From Rhodothalassiaceae bacterium (GTDB taxonomy: Bacteria; Pseudomonadota; Alphaproteobacteria; Sphingomonadales; Rhodothalassiaceae), in the NCBI GenBank assembly GCA_026004935.1, contig BPKC01000001.1, positions 1,713,491 to 1,777,490 on the forward strand: a stretch of 64,000 nucleotides of DNA. The letters are read 5' to 3'. The translations under genes and the position numbers were made by a program. The notes below the pieces were generated by a model. It was not told the DNA's origin, searched no databases, and was given only the letters and a program-made list of their open reading frames with translations. Below are positions 39,566 through 47,967 of the stretch, in pieces. Positions within the stretch are counted from its first letter, which is position 1; every line of letters starts with the position of its first letter.

Positions 39566-41127
39566 CCGGCGATGCGCGCGATGTTGCGGTTGCCGGTCCG
39601 CGACACGGCGACCGGCAGGCCCACCGGCCGCGGGCCCATGAGCGCCTCGATGCTTTCCTCATCCTCGCCCGGCACGACGGCGATGAAGCGGCCGCCGCGG
39701 CCGTCGCGCCCCAGCCGGCCGTAGAGCAGGCCGTGGGCCGGCCCGCCGCTGCGGTCGAAGACGACCGTCGCCGCCTCCACCACGCCCGCGCCTTCCGGCG
39801 CGTCCACCCAGGGCGGGGAGGCCATCGCCTCGATCCGGGCCTGGAGGTCGTCGGCCGGCAGATGGCGCCAGCCGTCGCGGTGCGGACGGTTCGCATACAG
39901 CCCCAGGGCGTGCTTCGTCAGATACCAGCCGTTGGCCCAGACGAGCCCGGTCGCCGGCTCTACGGCCGCGCGCAGGCGCTCGACGAGAGTTGCGATCGCG
40001 AACAGGCTGTAGCCGTTGCCCGGCCCGCCGAAGAACGGCAGCCCGCCGGTGAGCGTGAGCCCGCGCCCGCCATGCGGATCGAGACCCAGCGCCTCCGCAC
40101 CCAGCTCCACCGCGCTCGGAAAGCAGCTGTAGAGGTCGATGAAGGTGATCTCCTCGATGCCGAGACCGGCCGCGGCCAGCAGCGCCGAGCCCGCCATGCG
40201 CACCGCCGGCGCCTCGGACAGGTCCGGCCGCTCGGCGAGCGTCCATTTCTCCGCCAGCTCCACCGATGCCCAGGGGAAGATCCAGCGGTCCGGCGCGATG
40301 CCGAGCCGGCGCGCCTCGCCGACGGTGGTCAGAACCACGGCGGCCGCCTGATCCACGTACATCTGCGCGCACAGGCGCTTCGTGTAGGGCCAGGCGATGA
40401 GGCGATTGTCCGGACCCGGCGTGATGAGCTCTTCGGCGCGCCAGGGCGTGCGGTCCCAGGCGGCGGGATGCGTCGCGGCGACGGCGGCGAAGCGGGCGAA
40501 AAGCGCGCCGATGCGCTCGCGCTGTACCGGCATGGCGCGGCCGTGGCGCTGGGCCGCGGCGGATTCGAAGAGGGGATAGACATGCGCCGGCTCCGCGACA
40601 CCGTGGACGAGCTCCTGCGGCGACATGCCCGGACGCAGCACGCCGGGTTCGGCAAGCGGCGGGGCGTCGGGGCCGGAATCCTCCCTCCAGGAGAGCTTCA
40701 GGCCCGCCTTCGCCGCAAGCCGGGCACCGGCCATCGCCTCGCCGGCCACCAGCAGCGCGGCCCGCGCCTCGCCGCGCGCGAGCCGGTCGGCCAGCAAGGC
40801 CAGCGTCGCCTGCGGCGTATCGCCGCCGAGCTGGGGATAGAAGGCCGCGCGGGGTTTCAGTCCCAGCCGGCGCGCCACGGCATCGGGATAATGGCGCGGG
40901 CCGCCGAAGGGGCTTGCGAACTGCGGCGCCGAATCCGCGAAGGTGCGGATGACGGCGACATCCTCGATCGCCGGGGCGATCGCGGCGCCCGCATCGGCGA
41001 GCGCGCGCCTGGCCGCCTCGGCCATGAGCTCCTGGGGGGCGAGCACCGCGTCGGCGCCGTGTGCGCGGTGCGTGATCATCCCGGCCCCGATGATGACGGG
41101 CGTGGCGTCCGCCAGCGGCTCGGCCAT
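39562..41127 (-). CDS. thiolase-like protein without the canonical nucleophilic Cys
   Basis: 521 aa, thiolase superfamily, annotated in related genomes as acetyl-CoA acetyltransferase. N-terminal VIIGAGMITHRAHG and ALADAGAAIAPAIEDVAVIR fit the first thiolase half. At the place where thiolases have the acylated Cys the sequence reads YPQLGGDTPQATLALLADRL, with no Cys. The C-terminal half has ITFIDLYSCFPSAVELGAEA, GGLPFFGGPGNGYSLFAIAT and NGWYLTKHALGLYA, followed by an OB-fold-like tail. A canonical thiolase reaction is therefore doubtful; a lipid- or sterol-related role is suggested only by the family of SCP2-thiolase-like proteins. Confidence 0.75.
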   Translation of the reverse strand: MAEPLADATPVIIGAGMITHRAHGADAVLAPQELMAEAARRALADAGAAIAPAIEDVAVIRTFADSAPQFASPFGGPRHYPDAVARRLGLKPRAAFYPQLGGDTPQATLALLADRLARGEARAALLVAGEAMAGARLAAKAGLKLSWREDSGPDAPPLAEPGVLRPGMSPQELVHGVAEPAHVYPLFESAAAQRHGRAMPVQRERIGALFARFAAVAATHPAAWDRTPWRAEELITPGPDNRLIAWPYTKRLCAQMYVDQAAAVVLTTVGEARRLGIAPDRWIFPWASVELAEKWTLAERPDLSEAPAVRMAGSALLAAAGLGIEEITFIDLYSCFPSAVELGAEALGLDPHGGRGLTLTGGLPFFGGPGNGYSLFAIATLVERLRAAVEPATGLVWANGWYLTKHALGLYANRPHRDGWRHLPADDLQARIEAMASPPWVDAPEGAGVVEAATVVFDRSGGPAHGLLYGRLGRDGRGGRFIAVVPGEDEESIEALMGPRPVGLPVAVSRTGNRNIARIAG

Positions 41128-41261
41128 GACGACGATCCTCGGCTTCGTGCCTGCGCTTGAGCGTCCCTATAGCGCGCCGGCGCGCCCGCGCCCACCTGCC
41201 GCTTGTCAGGGACGCGCCCCCGCGCCCGCAGCAGGCGGCAGGTTGACCGGCTGGCTCGCAT

Positions 41262-42172
41262 CCCCCGCGTCACCCGCCGGCTTGACCGGCGGGTCCGTTC
41301 CCTTTCCCTCGTCACCCGCCGGCTCGACCGGCGGGTCCAGCCGGAAGCGGGGCCAACCGCCGGCGTCGAAGCCGTCACGCATGGCGGCTGGATTCGCCGC
41401 TTTTGCGGCGAATGACGAGGAAAAAAGGTGTCACCCGCCGGTGCCCACTCCCTCTCGCCACCCGCCGGCTCGACCGGCGGGTCCAGCCGCCAGCGGGGCC
41501 GATCTCCTGAGCCGGGTGTCGTCTCCACTGTGGGCTGGGTTCGCCGGTCAAGCCGGCGAACGACGCAAGAGGAGAGCGTCGCCCGCCGGTGCGCACTCCC
41601 CGGCATCGGACGCCAACTTGACCGCCAGGTCCGTCTTCCCCGCGCCACCCGCCTGATCGACCGGCGGGTCCGCCCCTTTCCTCGTCACCCGCCGGCTCGA
41701 CCGGCGGGTCCAGCCGCCAGCGGGGCCGATCTCCTGAGCCGGGTGTCGTCTCCACTGTGGGCTGGGTTCGCCGGTCAAGCCGGCGAACGACGCAAGAGGA
41801 AAGCGTCGCCCGCCGGTGCGCACTCCCCGGCATCGGACGCCAACTTGACCGCCAGGTCCGTCTTCCCCGCGCCACCCGCCTGATCGACCGGCGGGTCCGC
41901 CCCTTTCCTCGTCACCCGCCGGCTTGACCGGCGGGTCCAGCCGCCAGCGGGGCCGATCTCCTGAGCCGGGTGTCGTCTCAACTGTGGGCTGGGTTCGCCG
42001 GTCAAGCCGGCGAACGACGCAAGAGGAGAGCGTCGCCCGCCGGTGCGCACTCCCCGGCATCGGACGCCAACTTGACCGCCAGGTCCGTCTTCCCCGCGCC
42101 ACCCGCCTGATCGACCGGCGGGTCCGCCCCTTTCCTCGGCACCCGCCGGCTTGACCGGCGGGTCCAGCGGAA
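41262..42172. repeat. palindromic hairpin repeat cluster 4
   Basis: The 1.25-kb gap between the divergent thiolase-like and der genes starts with CACCCGCCGGCTTGACCGGC near 41271 and a near copy at 41314, then a TTCGCCGCTTTTGCGGCGAA hairpin near 41393. After that it becomes a regular tandem array. Open frames of up to 600 residues cross it on the minus strand, but only because the repeats avoid stops. To the right, 42173-42376 holds a hexanucleotide tract and otherwise unremarkable sequence leading to der. Confidence 0.88.
41459..42139. repeat. 227-bp tandem repeat, three copies
   Basis: Copies begin with CACCCGCCGGC at 41459, 41686 and 41913, each exactly 227 bases; the first hairpin of a fourth follows at 42140. 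Each copy contains an intact CCCGCCGG hairpin, the spacer GCCGATCTCCTGAGCCGGGT, a TTCGCCGGTCAAGCCGGCGAA hairpin, a decayed hairpin (GACGCCAACTTGACCGCCAG) and a partly decayed one (CCTGATCGACCGGCGGG). Copies differ at only a few bases. The decay is shared by all copies, so the block amplified after the decay. Confidence 0.88.
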
Positions 42173-42239
42173 AGCGGGGACGGCCGCCAGTGCCGGGATC
42201 CTGCTCGGCGGCGCGTCTCCTCCTTCTGATGCCTGGTGG

Positions 42240-42269
42240 CCGACGACGGAAGACCGATGACCGACGACC
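42240..42269. repeat. degenerate hexanucleotide tract before der
   Basis: CCGACGACGGAAGACCGATG and the following ACCGACGACC repeat a GACCGAYGACC unit, the reverse complement of the GGTCRTCGGTC units seen at the other clusters. It lies 105 bases before the der start. Confidence 0.5.
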
Positions 42270-42376
42270 GGGGCGGGCCTTGCATTCGCGCGCGTTCTCG
42301 CCCATGTGCGCATGCGCGCCGGCCGACCGCCGCACGGGTCGCGCCGGCCGTCCGATCGCAGGAGGAACGGTCCGCC

Positions 42377-43936
42377 ATGACGGCGAAAGTCGCCATCATC
42401 GGCCGCACGAACGTCGGCAAGTCCACCCTGTTCAACAGGCTCGTGGGCCGGCGCATCGCGCTCGTCGATCCCGCACCCGGCGTCACCCGCGACTGGCGGG
42501 CCGAAGAGGCGCGCCTCGGTGATCTCGTCTTCACCCTCATCGACACCGCGGGGCTCGCCGATGCCGGCTCCGGAGATCTCGCCCGGCGCCTCGCGGAGAT
42601 GACGCGGCGGGCCGCGGCCGAGGCCGACGTCCTGATCTTCATGGTCGATGCGCGCGAAGGCCTGCACCCCTGGGACACGGAGATCGCGGACTGGCTGCGC
42701 CGGGTGGACCGGCCGGTCATCCTCGTCGCCAACAAGGCCGAGGGCCGGCTCGCCGCCTTCGGGGCCGCCGTGATGCATGCGCTCGGCCTCGGCGATCCCA
42801 TCCCCATCTCCGCCACCCATGGCGAGGGATTGCAGCTGCTCTACGAGGCCCTCGCCCCGCATCTGTCCGCGCCCGGGCAGGCTCAGGAAGACGAGGCCCG
42901 CGCCGGCGAGGACGCGGAGCCGAGGCAGGAAGGCGGGGCCGGGGAGGCGGACGATGCGCTGCCGGCGGCCGCCGCGGCGCTCAGCGAGGGCGATCTCGCC
43001 TTCGACTTTGCGGCCGAGGCCGGGGCCGAAGGCGTCGAGGAGCGGCCGCTCAGGCTTGCGGTCATCGGCCGCCCGAATGTCGGCAAGTCCACGCTCGTCA
43101 ACCGCCTGCTCGGCGAGGAGCGGATGTTGACCGGCCCAGAACCCGGGCTTACCCGCGAGCCGATCGCCCATGACCTCGACTGGGACGGCCGGCCGTTCAC
43201 GCTCGTCGACACCGCCGGCCTGCGCCGGCCGGCGCGGGTCGATCCCGGGCTCGAGCGGGCCTCGGCGGGCGCGACGCTGGATGCGCTCAGACAGGCGGAT
43301 GTCGCGCTGCTGCTGATCGATGCGACGGAAGGCGTGACCCATCAGGACCTGCGGCTCGCCGAGCGCATCGTCGAGGCCGGGCGCGCGGCGGTGATCGGGC
43401 TCAACAAGTGGGACCTCGTCAGCGACCGCCTTGCCCGCGAGCGGGAGCTGAGAGCGCGGCTCGAGGCGCGGCTGCCGGATCTCAGGGGTGTCGCGATCCT
43501 GCCGCTCTCGGGCCTTCAGGGGCGCGGCGTCTCCCGCGTGATGGAAGCCGCCGAGGAGGCGTTCCAGCGCTGGAGCGCGCGGATCCCGACGCCGGTCCTC
43601 AACCGCTTCCTCGAGACCGTCGTCGGCGACCACCCTCCGCCGGCCTGGCACGGCCGGCCGACGAAGATCCGCTTCGCCGCCCAGGTGCGCGCGCGCCCGC
43701 CGGGCTTCGCCCTCTTCGTCAACCATCCCAAAGCGGTGGGCGAGGGCTATCAGCGCTACCTCGCGAACGCCCTGCGCCGGCAGTTCGGACTCGGCGGCGT
43801 GCCGATCCGCTTCTACCTGCGCAAGTCCGCCAATCCCTATGCGACGGGCCGGCGCACGAAGCGCCAGCGTCTGGAAGCGGCCGGCAAGATCGACCCGCGG
43901 CGCAAGTCCCACCGCCGCGTCCGGCGCCGCAGATAG
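42377..43936 (+). CDS. der: ribosome biogenesis GTPase Der (EngA)
   Basis: 519 aa with two tandem GTPase domains and a C-terminal KH-like domain. G1 motifs are GRTNVGKST and GRPNVGKST; G3 motifs DTAGL occur in both; G4 is NKAEG in the first domain, a form common in alphaproteobacteria, and NKWD in the second. An acidic linker of about 60 residues (from APGQAQEDEARAGEDAEP) joins the domains and explains the length above the usual 450-490. It acts in 50S subunit assembly. ATG 42377 follows AGGAGGA; the longer upstream frame is in repeat-flanking DNA. Confidence 0.96.
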   Translation: MTAKVAIIGRTNVGKSTLFNRLVGRRIALVDPAPGVTRDWRAEEARLGDLVFTLIDTAGLADAGSGDLARRLAEMTRRAAAEADVLIFMVDAREGLHPWDTEIADWLRRVDRPVILVANKAEGRLAAFGAAVMHALGLGDPIPISATHGEGLQLLYEALAPHLSAPGQAQEDEARAGEDAEPRQEGGAGEADDALPAAAAALSEGDLAFDFAAEAGAEGVEERPLRLAVIGRPNVGKSTLVNRLLGEERMLTGPEPGLTREPIAHDLDWDGRPFTLVDTAGLRRPARVDPGLERASAGATLDALRQADVALLLIDATEGVTHQDLRLAERIVEAGRAAVIGLNKWDLVSDRLARERELRARLEARLPDLRGVAILPLSGLQGRGVSRVMEAAEEAFQRWSARIPTPVLNRFLETVVGDHPPPAWHGRPTKIRFAAQVRARPPGFALFVNHPKAVGEGYQRYLANALRRQFGLGGVPIRFYLRKSANPYATGRRTKRQRLEAAGKIDPRRKSHRRVRRRR

Positions 43937-43941
43937 GCGGC

Positions 43942-45156
43942 TCAGCCCTCCGCCGCACGGCGGGCGAGCCGCCGGGCGCGGGCGAAGGCCTCGTCGGAGA
44001 TCCGGCCCCAGGCCATCGCCCGCTCGCGCGCGGCCAGGAAGCTCTCGTAGACGCGGCGCGTGAAGGGATCGCGGGAGGCGACCTCTTCCAGGACCTCGGC
44101 CGAAATCCGCGCCATGGCCGCCTGGACGTCGTCCGGAAACGGCGCGATGGTGATGCGCGGGATGCGCAGCAGACGCTGGAGCGCCAGCGCGTTCTCATGC
44201 TCGAACTCGGCATGCATCACGGCGGTCTCGGCGGCGGCGGCGTTCGCGATCACCGCACGCTCGGCTTCGTCCAGCGCGTTCCAGACCCCGAGATTGATGC
44301 CGCAGGACAGGCCCGTACCCGGTTCGTGGAAACCCGGATAGTAGTAGTAGTCCGCGATCGTGTGCAGCGCGAAGGCCATGTCGTTCCAGGGGCCGACCCA
44401 TTCGGTGGCGTCGATGTTGCCCTGGTCCAGCGCCTGGAACAGCTCGCCGCCGGCCTTGGTGACCGGCGTGCCGCCCATGCGCTTGATCACCTCGCCGCCG
44501 AGGCCGGGTATGCGCATGCGCAGGCCCTGGAAGTCGGCGAGCGAGCGGATCGGCCGCTTGAACCAGCCGCCCATCTGCGGGCCCGTGTTGCCGGCCAGCA
44601 TCGGCTTGATGGAAAAGCGCGCGGCCAGCTCGTCCCACAGCTCCTGCCCGCCGCCGAAACGGACCCAGGCCTCCAGCTCGCGCGCGAGCAGCCCCATCGG
44701 CACGGCGGCGAAGAAGTTGAAGGCGAGGGAGCGGCCCTGCCAGTAGTACTCCGCGCCGTGATACATGTCGGCCTTGCCCTGGGAGACGGCATCGAAGGCC
44801 TGCAGCGCCGGCACGAGCTCGCCCGCCGCATAGACGGTGACGGCGATGGCGCCGCCGCTCATCTCCTCGATCCGGCGCGCGAACCGCACCGCGCCGGTGC
44901 CGAGCCCGGGAAAGTTCTTCGGCCAGGTCGTGACCATCTTCAGTCTGCGCGGCGCGTTGCGCCCGCCGATCACCGCCGGCGCACGCGGGCGGTCCGCCGC
45001 CCGCCGGTCCGCGCGCGCGGAGGCGATGAGGCTGGCGGCGACGCCGAGGCCCGCCGCACCCGCCCCCAGCGCGAAGCTCGTGATGACCGCGCGGCGGCTG
45101 CGGCCCGGGGCCCGGGCCGCGCGTGCGCCGTCGTCCTGATCCCGGTCAGCAGGCAT
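43942..45156 (-). CDS. TRAP transporter substrate-binding protein, Tat-exported, orphan
   Basis: 404 aa, DctP family. The twin-arginine signal GRSRRAVITSFALGAGAAGL indicates export of a folded protein to the periplasm. The mature part starts MVTTWPKNFPGLGTGAVRFA, as in TakP-type binding proteins for 2-oxo acids, with later landmarks DMYHGAEYYWQGRSLAFNFF and NIDATEWVGPWNDMAFALH. No DctQ/DctM permease genes adjoin it; the complete TRAP system at 60.8 kb has its own binding protein. It overlaps the end of bpt by 11 bases and is convergent with der. The ligand is inferred only from family resemblance. Confidence 0.85.
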   Translation of the reverse strand: MPADRDQDDGARAARAPGRSRRAVITSFALGAGAAGLGVAASLIASARADRRAADRPRAPAVIGGRNAPRRLKMVTTWPKNFPGLGTGAVRFARRIEEMSGGAIAVTVYAAGELVPALQAFDAVSQGKADMYHGAEYYWQGRSLAFNFFAAVPMGLLARELEAWVRFGGGQELWDELAARFSIKPMLAGNTGPQMGGWFKRPIRSLADFQGLRMRIPGLGGEVIKRMGGTPVTKAGGELFQALDQGNIDATEWVGPWNDMAFALHTIADYYYYPGFHEPGTGLSCGINLGVWNALDEAERAVIANAAAAETAVMHAEFEHENALALQRLLRIPRITIAPFPDDVQAAMARISAEVLEEVASRDPFTRRVYESFLAARERAMAWGRISDEAFARARRLARRAAEG

Positions 45157-45907
45157 CGGCTGCGTTCCTCCCCTCGGCGATGTCGTCCATGCGCTTCCAG
45201 TCCTGCCCGATCAGCACCTCGAGCGGCCGGAACTCGGCCTTGTAGGCCATCTTCGGGCTGTTCTCGACCCAGTAGCCGAGATAGACGTGAGAAAGCCCCG
45301 CGGCGCGGGCGCGGCGGATGTGCTCCAGGATCATGAAGCGCCCGAGCGACCGGCGCCCGGCCGTCGGCTCGTAGAAGCTGTAGACCATGGACAGGCCGTC
45401 ATCCATCACGTCCGTGATGCTGACGGCCATGAGCGGGCGCTCGGTCCCGCCGCGCGGCCGCCAGGTGATCACCTCGGTGACGATCGGCGTGTTCTCGACC
45501 ATCTCCCGGTATTCGGGATAGCGCATCCGCACCATGTCGCCGTCGGCATGCCGGGCGGCGAGATAGCGCTTGAGCAGGGCGAACTGCTCGCCGCTCGCCA
45601 CCGGCGGCGCGACAGCGGCCTCGAGGTCCGCGTTGCGTCTGAGGATGCGACGGTCGCGCCGGGTGAAGACGTAGTCGGCCACCGGGATGCGCACCGACAG
45701 GCAGGCCGAGCAGGAATCGCAGGCCGGGCGGTAGGCGATCCGCTGACTGCGGCGAAAGCCGACATGGGCCAGAGTGTCGTGGAGCAGCCGGGCGTCCTCG
45801 CCGGCCAGCTCCGTGAACAGCTTGCGCTCGTAGCGGCCCGGCAGATAGGGGCAGGGGCTTGCCACCGTCACGAAGAATTTCGGAAACCGGAAGCCCTCGC
45901 TGGTCAC
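45146..45907 (-). CDS. bpt: aspartate/glutamate leucyltransferase (Bpt)
   Basis: 253 aa from the GTG at 45907, which has GAGAGG 6 bases before it. An ATG at 45985 would add 26 residues without a ribosome site and overlap the upstream permease gene. The N-terminal ATE domain has ASPCPYLPGRYERKLFTEL and ACDSCSACLSVRIPV; the C-terminal GNAT-like part has YSFYEPTAGRRSLGRFMILE and YLGYWVENSPKMAYKAEFRP. It transfers Leu to N-terminal Asp/Glu of proteins, making them ClpS/ClpAP substrates (N-degron pathway). Confidence 0.92.
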   Translation of the reverse strand: MTSEGFRFPKFFVTVASPCPYLPGRYERKLFTELAGEDARLLHDTLAHVGFRRSQRIAYRPACDSCSACLSVRIPVADYVFTRRDRRILRRNADLEAAVAPPVASGEQFALLKRYLAARHADGDMVRMRYPEYREMVENTPIVTEVITWRPRGGTERPLMAVSITDVMDDGLSMVYSFYEPTAGRRSLGRFMILEHIRRARAAGLSHVYLGYWVENSPKMAYKAEFRPLEVLIGQDWKRMDDIAEGRNAADAC

Positions 45908-45974
45908 CGCGCACCTCTCGCCGCCCGCGGCAGCGCCCGCGCGGGCGTCACCATCCGTCTCGCCCCCCGTCCGG

Positions 45975-47834
45975 TCAGGGAACATACAGCGCCGCGGCGA
46001 CCAGCGTAAAGGTGATCCACACGATCGCCGCCAGCGGCAGCCCCGCGCGCACGAAATCCGTGAAGCGGTAATGGCCGGGCGCCATGACCAGCAGATTCGT
46101 CTGATAGCCGAAGGGAGTCGCGAAGGCCGCTTTGGAGGCGAAGATCACGGCAAAGGCGAACGGGCGCGGGTCGGCCCCCAGATGCTCGGCGAGCGCCACG
46201 GCGATGGGCGTGAACAGCACGGCGGTGGCGTTGTTCGACAGCAGATTGGTGAAGAGCATCACCACGAGAAAGAAGACCGAGAGAATGAGGAGGTGATCGG
46301 CGCCCTTCAAGGCGGCGAGCAGGGCGTCCGCCACCACCACCGCGCCGCCCGTCGCCTGCATCGTCTCGCCCATGGCGATGGCGGCCGCGATCACCAGCAC
46401 GACCGTGCCGTCGACGGCCCGGCCCGCCTGGCGGATGTTGATGCAGCGCCCGGCCAGCATCACGAGTACGCCGAGCATCGCCGCGATGGTGATCGGCAGC
46501 GCGCCTGTGGAGGCGAGCAGGATCGTCGCGCCGAAGACGCCGAGCGCCAGCCGGCCGGTCTCGACCATGGGGAAATCCGCGGTCGACCATTCGAGCAGCA
46601 GCAGGTCGCGGTTGCCTCTGAGCGCCATGACGTCTTCGCGCCGGCCGAGCAGCAGCAGCACGTCGCCCGGCTCCAGCACGAGCTCGGAGATGTGCGAGCG
46701 GATCATCCGCGAGCGCCGCTGGATGCCGAGAACGATGCAGTTGGTGAGCGAGCGGAAGCCCACCTGCTCCAGCGTCCGGCCCTGCAGGCGCGAGGCCGGC
46801 GCGATCATGACCTCGGCCAGCATGCGGTCCTCCGGCAGCGGCGATTCGCTGTCGATCTCCTCGCCGGCCACCCCGCCGCGCCGCCAGAGCAGATGCACGA
46901 GGCCCGGGTCTTTGGCCAGCATCTCGGTCAGCGCCTCGCGGGTGGCGGCCGCGATGACGATGTCGCCGGCCTGAAGCGCGAGATCGTCGAAGGGCGGCAG
47001 CAGCGTCGCGTCGCCGCGGTGGATGGCGCGCACCGTCAGATGCGTGAGCTGCGGGAACAGGCCCGAGACGGCCTTGGCGCCCTCGAGCGAGCCGCCCTTC
47101 GGCACCTCGAACTGGATGATGAACTGCTTGGCGACCCGGCTCATGCCGCTGATGAGCGGCACGCGGTCGGGCAGCAGGCGCGGCGCGAGGAAGGCGACAT
47201 AGGCGAAGCCGACGAGGCCGATGATCAGGCCGGGCAGGGTGATCGAGAAGAAGCCGAGGCGCTCGCCCGTGATGTGCATGTAGACACCGGCCACCAGCAG
47301 ATTGGCGCTGGAGCCGATGATGGTGAGATTGCCACCGAGAATCGCGGCGTAGGACAGGGGGATCATGAGCCGCGAGGGGTTGATCTCGAGCTTGCGGGAG
47401 AGGGCGGAGAGGATCGGGATGAACACCGCCACCACCGGCGTGTTGTTGAGGAAGCCCGAGATCGCGAACACGATCGCCAGGATCCCGCGCATCACCAGAC
47501 GCGGCGCCCCGCGCGCAACCTCAAGCAGGCGGCGCACCGGCTCGTCCAGCGCGCCCGCATGCACCAGCGCCTGGCCCATGACCAGCAGGCAGATGATCGC
47601 GATCAGCGCCGGATCCGAGAAGCCGCTGAGCAGCCGGCGCATGGTGAGCGGGTCCCCGCCCCCGGGATCGGGCGGCAGCGGGAAGATGTGGAAGAACAGC
47701 AGCAGCGCGACGATGATCGCGAGCGAGACCATCTCCATCGGCCAGCGCCCCCAGGCGTAGGAGGCGATGCCGAGCAGGATGATCGCAAGCGCGACCCACA
47801 GGTGAAAACCGGCCGTCGCCAGAACCGCTTCCAT
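45975..47834 (-). CDS. SLC13/DASS-family permease with two RCK_C (TrkA-C) domains
   Basis: About 619 aa and 11-12 transmembrane helices split by a cytoplasmic insert. The first half has SGFLNNTPVVAVFIPILSAL and YAAILGGNLTIIGSSANLLV, the SNT-type signatures of DASS transporters. The insert carries two TrkA-C domains, around LTVRAIHRGDATLLPPFDDL (with LQAGDIVIAA) and around LEQVGFRSLTNCIVLGIQRR (with LEPGDVLLLLG). The second half has MLFTNLLSNNATAVLFTPIA and FATPFGYQTNLLVMAPGHYR. Substrate unknown: related proteins move sulfate or carboxylates with Na+. An ATG at 47846 is an alternative start. Confidence 0.88.
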   Translation of the reverse strand: MEAVLATAGFHLWVALAIILLGIASYAWGRWPMEMVSLAIIVALLLFFHIFPLPPDPGGGDPLTMRRLLSGFSDPALIAIICLLVMGQALVHAGALDEPVRRLLEVARGAPRLVMRGILAIVFAISGFLNNTPVVAVFIPILSALSRKLEINPSRLMIPLSYAAILGGNLTIIGSSANLLVAGVYMHITGERLGFFSITLPGLIIGLVGFAYVAFLAPRLLPDRVPLISGMSRVAKQFIIQFEVPKGGSLEGAKAVSGLFPQLTHLTVRAIHRGDATLLPPFDDLALQAGDIVIAAATREALTEMLAKDPGLVHLLWRRGGVAGEEIDSESPLPEDRMLAEVMIAPASRLQGRTLEQVGFRSLTNCIVLGIQRRSRMIRSHISELVLEPGDVLLLLGRREDVMALRGNRDLLLLEWSTADFPMVETGRLALGVFGATILLASTGALPITIAAMLGVLVMLAGRCINIRQAGRAVDGTVVLVIAAAIAMGETMQATGGAVVVADALLAALKGADHLLILSVFFLVVMLFTNLLSNNATAVLFTPIAVALAEHLGADPRPFAFAVIFASKAAFATPFGYQTNLLVMAPGHYRFTDFVRAGLPLAAIVWITFTLVAAALYVP

Positions 47835-47967
47835 GCGTGCGCGCATCCCTGCTCGCGGGCCCGCTCGCACGCTCCTCGCCCGGCGGGCCTCATGACGTCT
47901 GCCGGGCAAGATACTGAGGGCGCGCGGCTTTGGGCAATGGCCTTGCGCCGGCCGGCCGGCGCGCCCG

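Noticed and set aside
41459-42139. The tandem array as a CRISPR array
   Set aside because: The unit is 227 bp with spacers that are the same in every copy, and there are no cas genes. Unique spacers are the defining feature and are missing.
45908-45985. Start of bpt at the ATG at 45985
   Set aside because: No ribosome site, overlap with the end of the upstream permease gene, and a non-conserved N-terminus; the GTG at 45907 has GAGAGG at good spacing.
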